33,788 nt of DNA from Pseudomonas sp. LS-2 (GCF_003605735.1 NZ_QXTJ01000034.1:5919-39706); one strand, 5' to 3'; positions 16,798-24,741 are shown, counted from the stretch's first letter. Translations and numbers: made by a program. Notes: generated by a model not told the origin, from the sequence alone.

Positions 16798-17223
16798 TTA
16801 TTCCCAGTTACCGAGGTCGGCCTTGTAGCCGTCGCCACCGGGCTGGCCGTCCTGTCCGAAGAAGATCAGGTCGAAGCTGCCGTGCTCGCCGGGGAAGCGA
16901 TAACCGAAGGCGTGGCCGAACGGATCCTTGAGGTCCGATTGCTTGGCGTACGGACCGGCCCAGCCGGTGGCGTTGGCGGGTTTGGTCACCAGTTGCTGCA
17001 GATTGGCCGGGGGCGAGCCGACATCCAGGCCGTAGCTTTCGATCTTCATGCTCAGGCTGGCGAGTTGTGCCTTGCCCGCGCCGTACTTGCCTTTGTCGAC
17101 GTTGCCGCCGACCTGACGCACGACGATGGTGGCGACGATGCCGAGCAGCACGATTACCGCGAGCATTTCCAACAGGGTGAAGCCGCCCTGGCGACGGCCT
17201 TGGGCTGGTTTGAATCGAGTCAT
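16798..17223 (-). CDS. gspG: Major pseudopilin GspG
   Basis: The main subunit of the periplasmic pseudopilus, 141 residues. The leader MTRFKPAQGRRQGG is cut before FTLLEMLAVIVLLGIVATIV, with Glu at +5. The globular domain shows GspG hallmarks: YGLDVGSPPANLQQLVTKP, W-x-G-P-Y, D-P-F-G, and a C-terminal GQDGQPGGDGYKADLGNW that corresponds to the calcium-binding loop. The Asp residues in this loop are kept. It lies 10 bp after gspF and just before gspH. Confidence 0.96.
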   Translation of the reverse strand: MTRFKPAQGRRQGGFTLLEMLAVIVLLGIVATIVVRQVGGNVDKGKYGAGKAQLASLSMKIESYGLDVGSPPANLQQLVTKPANATGWAGPYAKQSDLKDPFGHAFGYRFPGEHGSFDLIFFGQDGQPGGDGYKADLGNWE

Positions 17224-17233
17224 GTGTGTTTCC

Positions 17234-18436
17234 TCAGATGTTACTGGTCAGGCTCATCAGCGGGAGCATGATGGCCAGCATGATCACCGCCACCATGACG
17301 GCCATGACCACGGTCAGGCTGGGTACCAGCGCCGCGAGCATGCGGTCGATGCCGCGCTTGGCCTCGACATCGAAAACGTCGGCGACCTTGAGCAGCATGC
17401 TGTCGAGATTGCCGGCCTGTTCGCCGACCTCGATCATCTGCAGCGCCAGTTCCGGCAGCAGCGGTTGTTCGCCGAATGCCTGCGCGAGGGTGCCGCCACC
17501 CTTGACCCAGTCGGTCGCTTGCTCGACCTGAGCGCGCAGGGCGTGGTTGCCACAGACCTGGCGAACGATGTTCATGGCTTGCAGCAGGGCCACGCCGTTG
17601 CTGAGCAAGGTGCCCAGCGTGCGGGCCAGTCGCGCGGCCTCGATGCGTTGCAGCAACGGGCCGATGACTTTCAGTGAGAGCACGCGGCGGTCGTGTCGCT
17701 GGCGCCGTTGCGGATCGCGACGCAGCACCGCGATGCTCCAGATCGACGCCACGATGGCCCCCAGCAGTAGCAGGCCATAGGCGCTCAAGAATTCGCCCAG
17801 CCCGAGAATGGCCTGAGTGATCCATGGAATCGGAACCCCAAGATCGCGGAAGATCGGTACGAACTGCGGCACCACATAAGCCAGCAGCAGAGCCAGCGAA
17901 CCGAGGACGCCCACCACCAGAAAGATCGGGTAGATCAGCGCGTTGACCACTTCGCCGCGCAGCTTCTGGCTGCGTTCCAGGTAGTCGCCGAGTTGACGCA
18001 GTGTGTTCTCCAGCGAGCCCCCGGCCTCACCGGCGCGGACCATGCTGATATAGAGGCTGGAAAACTGACCGTGCTCTTCTTCCAGCGCCTGACTCAACGG
18101 CTTGCCGGCCTTGACCTGCTCGCGCACCCTTTCGAACAGCGCCAGGCGCTTGGGGTCGTGGTTCTGTCTGAGCAGCGTGCCCAGCGCGCGTTCCAGCGGT
18201 TGGCCGGCGCCGAGCAGGGTCGCCAGTTGCTGAGTGAAACTGACCAGGGCCGCGCCGTTCAGTACGCTGCGACGCATCACGGCACCCAGCCCGCTGTTAG
18301 CGCCCGCTTCCAGACTGAGCAGCAACAGTCCCCGCTTTTGCAGGGTCGCCGCCGCAGCGTTCTGATCGCTCGCTTCCAGTGTGCCGTTCTGCGCGACACC
18401 GTCAGCGTCCAGCGCCCGGTATTTGAAATGGGCCAT
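17234..18436 (-). CDS. gspF: Type II secretion platform protein GspF
   Basis: The polytopic inner-membrane platform protein, 400 residues, the usual GspF/PilC length. Two T2SSF domains are seen, at about 68-190 (FTQQLATLLGAGQPLERALG, MVRAGEAGGSLENTLRQLGD) and 270-390 (FTQQ-like LARTLGTLLSNGVALLQAMN, MIEVGEQAGNLDSMLLKVAD). Hydrophobic segments lie near 168-190, 220-240 and at the C-terminus. ATG at 18436 lies 2 bp after the gspE stop. A TTG at 18442 overlapping that stop (TTGA) is a possible alternative start. Confidence 0.95.
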   Translation of the reverse strand: MAHFKYRALDADGVAQNGTLEASDQNAAAATLQKRGLLLLSLEAGANSGLGAVMRRSVLNGAALVSFTQQLATLLGAGQPLERALGTLLRQNHDPKRLALFERVREQVKAGKPLSQALEEEHGQFSSLYISMVRAGEAGGSLENTLRQLGDYLERSQKLRGEVVNALIYPIFLVVGVLGSLALLLAYVVPQFVPIFRDLGVPIPWITQAILGLGEFLSAYGLLLLGAIVASIWSIAVLRRDPQRRQRHDRRVLSLKVIGPLLQRIEAARLARTLGTLLSNGVALLQAMNIVRQVCGNHALRAQVEQATDWVKGGGTLAQAFGEQPLLPELALQMIEVGEQAGNLDSMLLKVADVFDVEAKRGIDRMLAALVPSLTVVMAVMVAVIMLAIMLPLMSLTSNI

Positions 18437-18438
18437 CG

Positions 18439-20163
18439 TCAATCGCCGCGCGTGACGCGCAGCACCTCTTCCAGAGAGGTCACACCGGCGACGGCCTGAC
18501 GCAGACCTTCTTCGTACAACGTGCGCAGACCGCCACGCCGGGCGGCCTGCTCCAGCGTGGCGGCATCGGCCTGGCGCATCAGCAGGCTGCGCAGTTCTTC
18601 GTTCATCACCAGCAATTCGGTGATCGCGCTGCGCCCGTGGTAGCCACCGCCGGGCAGTTCGCTGGCCGGCCGGTAAAGCATGATCGGGCGCTGCTCGGTG
18701 AAGCGTTCCAGACCGTGTTCGGCCACCAGTTCTGGCGGCGCTTCAAAGGCAATGCGCGTCACGGGGTCCAGGCGACGCACCAGTCGCTGCGCCAGAATGC
18801 CTTTGACGGTCGAGGCGATCAGGTAGCTTTCGACGCCCATGTCCAGCAGACGGGTGATACTCGCCGCGGCGCTGTTGGTGTGCAGGGTGGACAGCACCAG
18901 GTGGCCGGTCAGCGAAGACTGGATCGCGATGCGGCAGGTTTCCAGATCGCGCATCTCACCAATCATGATCACGTCCGGGTCCTGGCGCACGATGGAGCGC
19001 AGCGCCCCGGCGAAGTCCAGGCCAATGGAGGGTTTGACCTGAATCTGGTTGATGCCTTCGAGCTGATATTCCACCGGGTCTTCGACGGTGATGATCTTGC
19101 GCTCGGCGGTATTGAGCCGCGACAGCGCGGTGTACAGGGTGGTGGTCTTGCCGGACCCGGTGGGGCCGGTGACCAGCAGAATGCCGTGGGGGTTTTCCAG
19201 CACGTCGAGAAAGTTCTGCAGGCGCTCGCCGTCCATGCCCAGGCTTGGGAAATCGAAACTCACGGTCTGGCGGTCGAGCAAACGCATGACCACCGACTCG
19301 CCGAAACTGGTCGGCACTGTGGACACCCGCAGGTCCAGTTCCTTGCCTTGTATGCGCAGCATGATCCGTCCGTCCTGCGGCAGACGGCGCTCGGCGATGT
19401 CCAGGCGGGCCATGATCTTCAGGCGCGAAATGATCGCCGCCGAAGAACTCGAAGGCGGCGCTTCGGCTTCGTGCAGAACGCCGTCGATTCGATAGCGCAC
19501 TTTGAGCTGGCTTTCGAAGGGTTCTATATGAATGTCCGAGGCACGTTGCTCGACCGCGCGTTGCAAGATCAGGTTGACCAGGCGAATGACCGGCGCTTCG
19601 GATGCCATATCCTTGAGATGCTCGATGTCTTCCTCAGCGCCGTTGTGCTCGTCCATCGTTTCGATCAGCGAACCCATGGCCGAGCGACCCTGACCGTAGA
19701 AACGCTCGATCAGCCCGTCGACTTCGCTGGACAGTCCGACCGACACATACACCGCTGTCTGACAGGCATAGCGCACGGCTTGCAGCCCATAGACGTTGCC
19801 AGGGTTGGCGGCCAGCACATGCACACCGTCCGCGTGGCTGCCGATGGGCAGCAGGCGATGATGACGCATGAAGCGCTCACTCAGCGCGGGCAGGGCATCC
19901 CCCGGCTGCGGTACGGCGTCGGATATCAGTAAAGGTGCCTCAAGGGACGATGCCCACGCCCGGGCCAGGTCCATTTCGGACACCAGACCCAGGCGTGTCA
20001 GCAGTTCAGTCAATGAACTGCCCGGGGATTCTTGTGCCAGTCGGCGTGCCCGGTCCAGATCACCGGTCTTGAGTCCGGCATGGTCCAACAGCCACGCGCA
20101 CAAGTCTTCAGACGCGTGCTCGGTCAGTTGGTCGAGGTGGACAGGATTCAAAGTATCGGACAC
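18439..20163 (-). CDS. gspE: Type II secretion ATPase GspE, zinc motif lost
   Basis: The cytoplasmic hexameric ATPase that drives pseudopilus assembly, 574 residues. The N-terminal GspE/XpsE domains span 1-160 and the catalytic core 190-574. Motifs are the Asp box RASDIHIEP at 207-215, Walker A GPTGSGKT at 333-340, Walker B VIMIGE at 398-403 and the His box LSTLHTNSA at 424-432. The C-terminal zinc subdomain normally has two C-x-x-C pairs. Here the places read RRLDPVTR (463-470) and RPASELPGGGYHGR (498-511), and no Cys remains after 410. The start is GTG at 20163 with a weak GAAG site. It is the first gene of the gsp operon. Confidence 0.95.
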   Translation of the reverse strand: MSDTLNPVHLDQLTEHASEDLCAWLLDHAGLKTGDLDRARRLAQESPGSSLTELLTRLGLVSEMDLARAWASSLEAPLLISDAVPQPGDALPALSERFMRHHRLLPIGSHADGVHVLAANPGNVYGLQAVRYACQTAVYVSVGLSSEVDGLIERFYGQGRSAMGSLIETMDEHNGAEEDIEHLKDMASEAPVIRLVNLILQRAVEQRASDIHIEPFESQLKVRYRIDGVLHEAEAPPSSSSAAIISRLKIMARLDIAERRLPQDGRIMLRIQGKELDLRVSTVPTSFGESVVMRLLDRQTVSFDFPSLGMDGERLQNFLDVLENPHGILLVTGPTGSGKTTTLYTALSRLNTAERKIITVEDPVEYQLEGINQIQVKPSIGLDFAGALRSIVRQDPDVIMIGEMRDLETCRIAIQSSLTGHLVLSTLHTNSAAASITRLLDMGVESYLIASTVKGILAQRLVRRLDPVTRIAFEAPPELVAEHGLERFTEQRPIMLYRPASELPGGGYHGRSAITELLVMNEELRSLLMRQADAATLEQAARRGGLRTLYEEGLRQAVAGVTSLEEVLRVTRGD

Positions 20164-20183
20164 GAATGGGCTTCAAGTAACGA

Positions 20184-20219
20184 CGAACAGAAGGGGACTT
20201 TCGGGCGTCCCCTCGTTCG
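20184..20219 (-). other. Hairpin between small exported gene and gspE
   Basis: A two-part stem: outer 5 bp (CGAAC 20184-20188, GTTCG 20215-20219) and inner 7 bp (AGGGGAC 20192-20198, GTCCCCT 20207-20213). There is no T-run on the minus-strand transcript. It could be a partial terminator or mRNA-processing structure that sets the ratio between the small gene and the secretion operon. Confidence 0.45.
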
Positions 20220-20245
20220 TGGGTAATAAAGGAATAGTAATACTG

Positions 20246-20473
20246 TTAGTGGGTGGTGCTGGAAGACTTCTGAGTCGGACGGCCACGCTTGTTTTCGTCG
20301 GACTGAACTTGTTTGTGCTGTTTCTTTTCGACTTTCACGTTCTGGGTTTGTGTCATTACGGTCGAATCAGGTGCGCCGGATACCGAATCCTGAGTGGTCG
20401 ATTCTGCTGCCATGGTCGTGGTGGCAATTGCGAATGTCATGGCAGCAGCGGCGCCAAGTAGTGGCAGTTTCAT
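20246..20473 (-). CDS. Small exported protein of unknown function
   Basis: A 75-residue protein. A signal peptide at 1-22 (MKLPLLGAAAAMTFAIATTT, cleavage after Met-Ala-Ala or near it) precedes a mature part of about 50 residues. The mature part is polar, with a Thr/Ser/Gln-rich half and a Lys/Arg-rich half (KVEKKQHKQVQSDENKRGRP) and a Ser/Thr/His tail; no cysteine is present. ATG at 20473 is chosen because GGAG stands 9 bases upstream; the frame extends to 20542. It is in the same orientation as gspE, 82 bp upstream, so it may lead the secretion operon. I do not recognise a family. A periplasmic or secreted role linked to the secretion system is a guess from position only. Confidence 0.65.
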   Translation of the reverse strand: MKLPLLGAAAAMTFAIATTTMAAESTTQDSVSGAPDSTVMTQTQNVKVEKKQHKQVQSDENKRGRPTQKSSSTTH

Positions 20474-20941
20474 ATGATGATTCTCCGATGTAAGTAACAG
20501 TGTTGAAATGATTGCATGCCGCGTGTTTAACGCTCTAGACACAGGGTTTCACTTGGAAACCCTCCCGTATCCATTAGGTTTCAGGCAGCTTCAGGTCATT
20601 TTTGCTAAACCTACAGACCAGTGGGTTTAGCGAGAGTTCAGCGAGTGTATCAAAAAATGTCGATCTTTTTCGTCTTGCATATTTTTGTTTGACTTCAACT
20701 AAAAACCATTGCCTTAATTTAAATGGCGCGGGGGTCTACCGCGTCTTTAACTGGCGCTGTGCCAGTAACTTTGGTTTTACCTAACCTGTCGCCCAAGTTC
20801 GTTGCTTGCAGGTGCGTCACTTTTCTTTGTCCGCTGTTTCTCTACGAGACTTCGGTATAGGCGGCGTATTGCCCTGAATAAGGGGTTGTGGCCTGTCAAC
20901 TGCGGCAATTGCGCACAGGCGATATCTGGAGAGTTTTTCTT
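20474..20941. promoter_or_regulatory. Divergent A+T-rich promoter region, gsp side and GH3 side
   Basis: A 468-bp spacer of distinctly lower G+C content than its surroundings holds the control region for the small gene/gsp genes (left) and GH3 (right). It contains a GGGTTTC/GAAACCC hairpin (20544-20562), an 8-bp inverted repeat GCTAAACC/GGTTTAGC (20604-20611, 20624-20631), and ACTGGC/GCCAGT (20750-20755, 20761-20766). A possible sigma70 -35 (TTGACT, 20689-20694) has only a weak -10 near 20713-20719. A 60-codon frame at 20602-20784 has no ribosome site and is not called. Confidence 0.5.
20604..20631. promoter_or_regulatory. Inverted repeat, possible operator
   Basis: GCTAAACC (20604-20611) and GGTTTAGC (20624-20631) form a perfect 8-bp inverted repeat with a 12-base spacer, midway between the divergent small gene and GH3. 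The symmetry suits a dimeric regulator, but an RNA hairpin is also possible. Confidence 0.4.
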
Positions 20942-23680
20942 ATGCGAACCCGTAGAACTTTAGGTGCTCATTCGGCACTGGCTCTGTTGAGTCTGGCCAT
21001 CGGTCATGCCAACGCGGCACAGACCACCACTCAAGAGCAACTGGCAGCCAAGGAAGTCCGTGCCGACAAGGCTGCCGAGAAAACCCTGGCGAAGATGACC
21101 CAGGAAGAGAAGCTGGCCTATATCGGCGGGATCGGCGGTTGGGACGTCAAACCGTTGCCGCAATACGGCGTGCCTCAGATTCACGGCGCAGACGGTGGCG
21201 CCGGGATTCGCTACACCAGCGAAGGCAACGACCCGGGCGTGGTCTACCCATCCGGTCCTAACCTGGCGGCGACCTTCAACCCGCGTCGCGCCCTCGACTT
21301 CGGCCGTGCGCTGGGTTACGACACCGCCTCCGGTGGCTATCAGTTCGTGACCGGTCCCGGCATGAACCTCTATCGCATGCCATGGAGCGGTCGGGCCTTC
21401 GAATACCTCTCCGGCGAAGATCCTTTCCTGGGTGCCAGCCTGGGTCCAGCGGTGATCAACGGTATCCAGCAGCGTCGCGTCTGGGCCGAAGCCAAGCACT
21501 ATGCGGGCAACGACCAGGAAACCAACCGCTTCATCCTCAACCAGGTCATGCCCGAGCGTGTCTTGCGCGAGATGACCCTGCCGCCGTTCGAGTCGGCGAC
21601 CAAGAACAGCACCGTCGCCATGATGATGTGCTCGTTCCAGAAGGTGAACGGTGAGTACGCCTGCGAAAGCCCGCACCTGATCGCCGACATCCTGAAGAAG
21701 GAATGGGGCTTCAAGGGCCTGGTGCAAAGCGACTACAACGCCATCGTTCACGGTCTGCCAGCCGCTCAGGCCGGTTCCGATCTGGACATGATGGGCGGCC
21801 AGATGAACAGCTCGGTGCTCAAGCCGTACCTGGACAGCGGCGAGCTGGACATGGCGACCATCGATGACAAGGTTCGCCGTACCCTCAAGAACATCTACCG
21901 GCACCAGGTCGACAAGTCCGCGCCGCTGACCACCCACAACACGAACAGCCCCACCAGCAACAAGGTTGCGCTGAACATCGCCCGTGAAGGCATCGTGCTG
22001 CTGAAAAACCAGAACGACGTCCTGCCGCTGGACAAGGCCAAGGTCAAGCGCATCGCCGTGGTCGGGGATCTGGCCAAGTACGCGCCGCCGACCGGTTTCG
22101 GCAGCGCTCACGTCGACGCCACTCACTACATCAGCGAACTGAGCGGCCTGCAGCAGATGGCGCCTGGCGCCAAGGTCGAGTTCCTCGACGGCCTGTCGCT
22201 GGATCCGACTGCCTCTACCTGGACCACGACCGACAGCAAGGGCAACGCCGTCGCCGGTCTGAAGACCGAGTTCTTCACCAACGCCAACTGGGCCGGTGAT
22301 CCGTCGGCCACCCGCATCGACACCCACGTCGACATGGACTGGTCCACCGACGATCTGCCGAGCAATGGCGACACCGCCAACACCTCGATTCGCTGGAGCG
22401 GCCAGATGACGCCGGTCACCAGTGGCGAGCAGGTGTTCAAGGTGCGCGCCGACGGTGCGGTCCGTCTGTGGGTCAACGGTGAGAAGATCATCGACAACGG
22501 CGATGGCGAGAACATCACCAACAAGAGCATCCCGCCGACCATTCCGGTCTCGGGCAAGATCAAGCTGGAAGCCGGCAAGGCCTATGACGTCAAGCTCGAG
22601 TACTCGCGTCGCGACGGTTACCTGTCCACCATGGGCGGGCTGGTCGGCGTGCAAATGGCCTGGGCTTCGTTGACGGCGCCGCAGGACCTGTCCAAGTACG
22701 ACGCCGTCGTCGTGGCCGTGGGCAACAGCAGCGAATACGAAGGCGAAGGCTTCGATCACAGCTTCGACCTGCCCGAGTATCAGAACGAGCTGATCCAGAA
22801 CATCGCCAAGGCCAACCCCAACACCATCGTCACCCTGCACGGCGGTACGGCCCTGAAGATGAGCGACTGGATCGATCAGGTCCCGGCTGCATTGCACGCG
22901 TTCTATCCGGGCCAGAACGGCGGTCAGGCACTGGCCGAGATTCTCTTCGGCAAGGTCAACCCGTCGGGCAAGCTGCCGATCAGTATCGAACGCAACATCG
23001 AAGACAACCCGCTGTATGCCGATTTCCCGAACTTCGACAACACCCGCACGTTGAAGGAAATCAGCTACAAGAACGACCTGACGATGCTGGGCTATCGCGG
23101 TTACGACAAGACCGGCACCAAGCCGCTGTTCGCCTTCGGTCACGGCCTGTCGTACACCCGGTTCACCTACAACAACATTTCGGTCACGCCGGGCGTTGCG
23201 GTGGGCAATACGCCGATCAAGGTCTCCTTCGACCTGACCAACAGCGGCCAGCGCGCCGGTTCCGAAGTGGCCGAGCTGTATGTCGGTCAGCAGAATCCGA
23301 AAGTCGAACGCGCCGTCAAAGAGCTCAAGGGTTACAAGAAGGTCTTCCTCAAGCCGGGCGAAACCCGTCACGTCACCATCGAACTCAATGATCGTTCGCT
23401 GGCCTACTACGACGAGACGAGCAAGCAGTGGGTGGTCGATGCCGATACCTTCAACATCAGCCTGGGCGCGGCGTCGGATGATATCCGCCTGACCGCCAAG
23501 CTGGTCAACTCGTTCCGTCAGGAACTGTCGACCACCACCAGCAACCCGCTGCCGCGTTCTGCGCTGAACTCGGTCAAGGCGGTGCTGCCTGCGGTCAAGA
23601 CCGGCGGTGTCTTCGATCAGGATGAAAATGTCGACGACAGTAACGGCAATGCCGATTACGACGGCAACACCGACTATTGA
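20942..23680 (+). CDS. Exported glycoside hydrolase family 3 (beta-glucosidase-like) with PA14 domain
   Basis: A 912-residue exported GH3 enzyme, expected to release terminal beta-linked glucose or a related sugar. The signal peptide ends near residue 25 (GHANA before AQ); the MRTRRTLG start is faintly Tat-like. The TIM-barrel domain has AKHYAGNDQETNR (184-196, Lys-His motif) and nucleophile Asp264 in GLVQSDYNA. The second domain has the acid/base region SSEYEGEGFDHSFDLP (Glu600/602). A PA14 insert lies at about 440-575 and an FnIII-like domain at 745-850. The tail, 890-912, is rich in Asp/Asn. ATG at 20942 has GGAGAG about 10 bases upstream. It is divergent from the secretion operon and is its likely substrate, which is inference. 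Confidence 0.95.
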   Translation: MRTRRTLGAHSALALLSLAIGHANAAQTTTQEQLAAKEVRADKAAEKTLAKMTQEEKLAYIGGIGGWDVKPLPQYGVPQIHGADGGAGIRYTSEGNDPGVVYPSGPNLAATFNPRRALDFGRALGYDTASGGYQFVTGPGMNLYRMPWSGRAFEYLSGEDPFLGASLGPAVINGIQQRRVWAEAKHYAGNDQETNRFILNQVMPERVLREMTLPPFESATKNSTVAMMMCSFQKVNGEYACESPHLIADILKKEWGFKGLVQSDYNAIVHGLPAAQAGSDLDMMGGQMNSSVLKPYLDSGELDMATIDDKVRRTLKNIYRHQVDKSAPLTTHNTNSPTSNKVALNIAREGIVLLKNQNDVLPLDKAKVKRIAVVGDLAKYAPPTGFGSAHVDATHYISELSGLQQMAPGAKVEFLDGLSLDPTASTWTTTDSKGNAVAGLKTEFFTNANWAGDPSATRIDTHVDMDWSTDDLPSNGDTANTSIRWSGQMTPVTSGEQVFKVRADGAVRLWVNGEKIIDNGDGENITNKSIPPTIPVSGKIKLEAGKAYDVKLEYSRRDGYLSTMGGLVGVQMAWASLTAPQDLSKYDAVVVAVGNSSEYEGEGFDHSFDLPEYQNELIQNIAKANPNTIVTLHGGTALKMSDWIDQVPAALHAFYPGQNGGQALAEILFGKVNPSGKLPISIERNIEDNPLYADFPNFDNTRTLKEISYKNDLTMLGYRGYDKTGTKPLFAFGHGLSYTRFTYNNISVTPGVAVGNTPIKVSFDLTNSGQRAGSEVAELYVGQQNPKVERAVKELKGYKKVFLKPGETRHVTIELNDRSLAYYDETSKQWVVDADTFNISLGAASDDIRLTAKLVNSFRQELSTTTSNPLPRSALNSVKAVLPAVKTGGVFDQDENVDDSNGNADYDGNTDY

Positions 23681-23748
23681 TCGGTAATGGCGCGGGGCAG
23701 GGGGCGGGCTTGAACGCCTGGCGCCGACCTCGCCGCCAGTGAAACATC

Positions 23749-23781
23749 GGGGTGATCCAGTGACTGGATCACCCCTTTTTT
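23749..23781 (+). terminator. Intrinsic terminator after GH3
   Basis: A perfect inverted repeat of 13 bp (23749-23761 with 23763-23775, core GGGGTGATCCAGT) is followed by six T (23776-23781). The practical stem is about 11 bp with a 5-base loop. The T-run overlaps the stop codon of the convergent TetR gene. Confidence 0.92.
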
Positions 23782-24406
23782 ACGCTTGAATGTCCCGCTT
23801 GACCTGGGCCATGTAGCTTTCAAAGTTCTTCACCAGGTCGACCTTTTCCGGAAAGCGCAGCCATTGCAGCTGCAAGCCGTCCATCATTGCCAGCACTTGC
23901 TGGATGATCCCGTCCAGATCCACATCGCCGCGTACTTCTCCGGATGCCACGAGGTAGTCGAGGCGGGCGCGCATGCGTTCATGGATCATCTGATAGCGCG
24001 ACTGGAACCACTCCCAGGCCGGGTGGCTGTCCACCAGACTCTCGGCATTGAGAATGCTGAACGCGCGAATCACGCCGGGCGCGGTGGCGTTCGAACGATT
24101 GATCTGCTGCAACCCTTCGATGAAGCCATCAAGGGTCGGTTCGATCTGCATCTGATCGGCCACTTTCTGGTTGACCTCGTCCCGGCGTGTGAGCACGGCC
24201 ATCAACAGTGCGACCTTGTTAGGGAAGTGGTGCAGCACGCCGGCCACGGAAATGCCGACGAGGTCGGCGATCCGGGCAATGGATGCGCCGGCGTAGCCTT
24301 CTATCGAGTACAGCCCGAGTGCGGCGTCCAACAGTTCTTCTCGGCGTTTTTCGCCTTTGGGGGCTCGGCGGGTTCGGGGAGCGGTGTCTGGTGTTTGTCC
24401 TGGCAT
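23780..24406 (-). CDS. TetR-family transcriptional regulator
   Basis: A 208-residue TetR-type repressor. The helix-turn-helix lies at about 20-65 (RREELLDAALGLYSIEGYAG, ASIARIADLVGISVAGVLHH, then FPNKVALL). The C-terminal domain (ESLVDSHPAWEWFQSRYQMI) resembles the BetI-like ligand domain. Its ligand is unknown. It converges on GH3, so GH3 is a possible but unproven target. No good palindrome is found immediately upstream of its ATG (24406), whereas a TetR-like palindrome occurs at 24742-24757 beyond a secretin remnant. No strong Shine-Dalgarno sequence precedes the ATG. Confidence 0.92.
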   Translation of the reverse strand: MPGQTPDTAPRTRRAPKGEKRREELLDAALGLYSIEGYAGASIARIADLVGISVAGVLHHFPNKVALLMAVLTRRDEVNQKVADQMQIEPTLDGFIEGLQQINRSNATAPGVIRAFSILNAESLVDSHPAWEWFQSRYQMIHERMRARLDYLVASGEVRGDVDLDGIIQQVLAMMDGLQLQWLRFPEKVDLVKNFESYMAQVKRDIQA

Positions 24407-24561
24407 AAACGGTTTTCTGGCGCCTCCATTGCTTGCAGGTCTTTCCGCGGCTCGGCGACGTTCATGTCGAGATGCCGCAGTGCTCGTCGCATGACGACAG
24501 GAGCATCGGTTTTATGTGCCCTGTTTAACGGCGCCACCGTTTTTAATCAAGCGCAAATGCG

Positions 24562-24657
24562 ATCGTGCTGATCACCCCGCGCGTGGTCGCCGGAGCCAAT
24601 CAGGCGCGGCAGGTGACGGATGACTATCGTCAACAGATGCAACTCATGCAGCGTTGA
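24562..24657 (+). pseudogene. 3' fragment of a second secretin (gspD-like) gene
   Basis: The plus strand reads IVLITPRVVAGANQARQVTD then DYRQQMQLMQR and a TGA stop at 24655-24657. The C-terminus of the complete secretin reads IVLITPRVVTSNSQARQVTD then DYRQQLQLIKPMQ. The first 20 bases of the fragment and a 17-base stretch further on are identical to gspD. There is no upstream secretin sequence, start or ribosome site. It is therefore the tail of a diverged gspD copy, in the opposite orientation to gspD. The rest of the 24407-24795 spacer holds no gene I can support. Confidence 0.88.
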
Positions 24658-24741
24658 TCCGTTCGCACGCACGGTGCACGGAAAGCCATAAAGCCATCCG
24701 ACGCGGGGTCGGGCGTGGCATGAACGGGTCTGAACTAAAAA

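Noticed and set aside
18637..19932. Long open frame opposite gspE
   Set aside because: Shadow of gspE with His/Gln/Val-rich composition and no motif.
20602..20784. 60-codon frame in the GH3 upstream region
   Set aside because: No ribosome site, A+T-rich non-coding composition and an inverted repeat inside it.
20960..23371. Open frame of about 803 codons antisense to GH3
   Set aside because: It mirrors the GH3 gene, and its composition is what G+C-rich third positions produce on the opposite strand. GH3 has all its catalytic motifs.
10178..24657. Classical genomic island or transposon
   Set aside because: No integrase, transposase, tRNA or direct-repeat att site was seen; the imperfect inverted gspD ends are gene sequence, not transposon termini.
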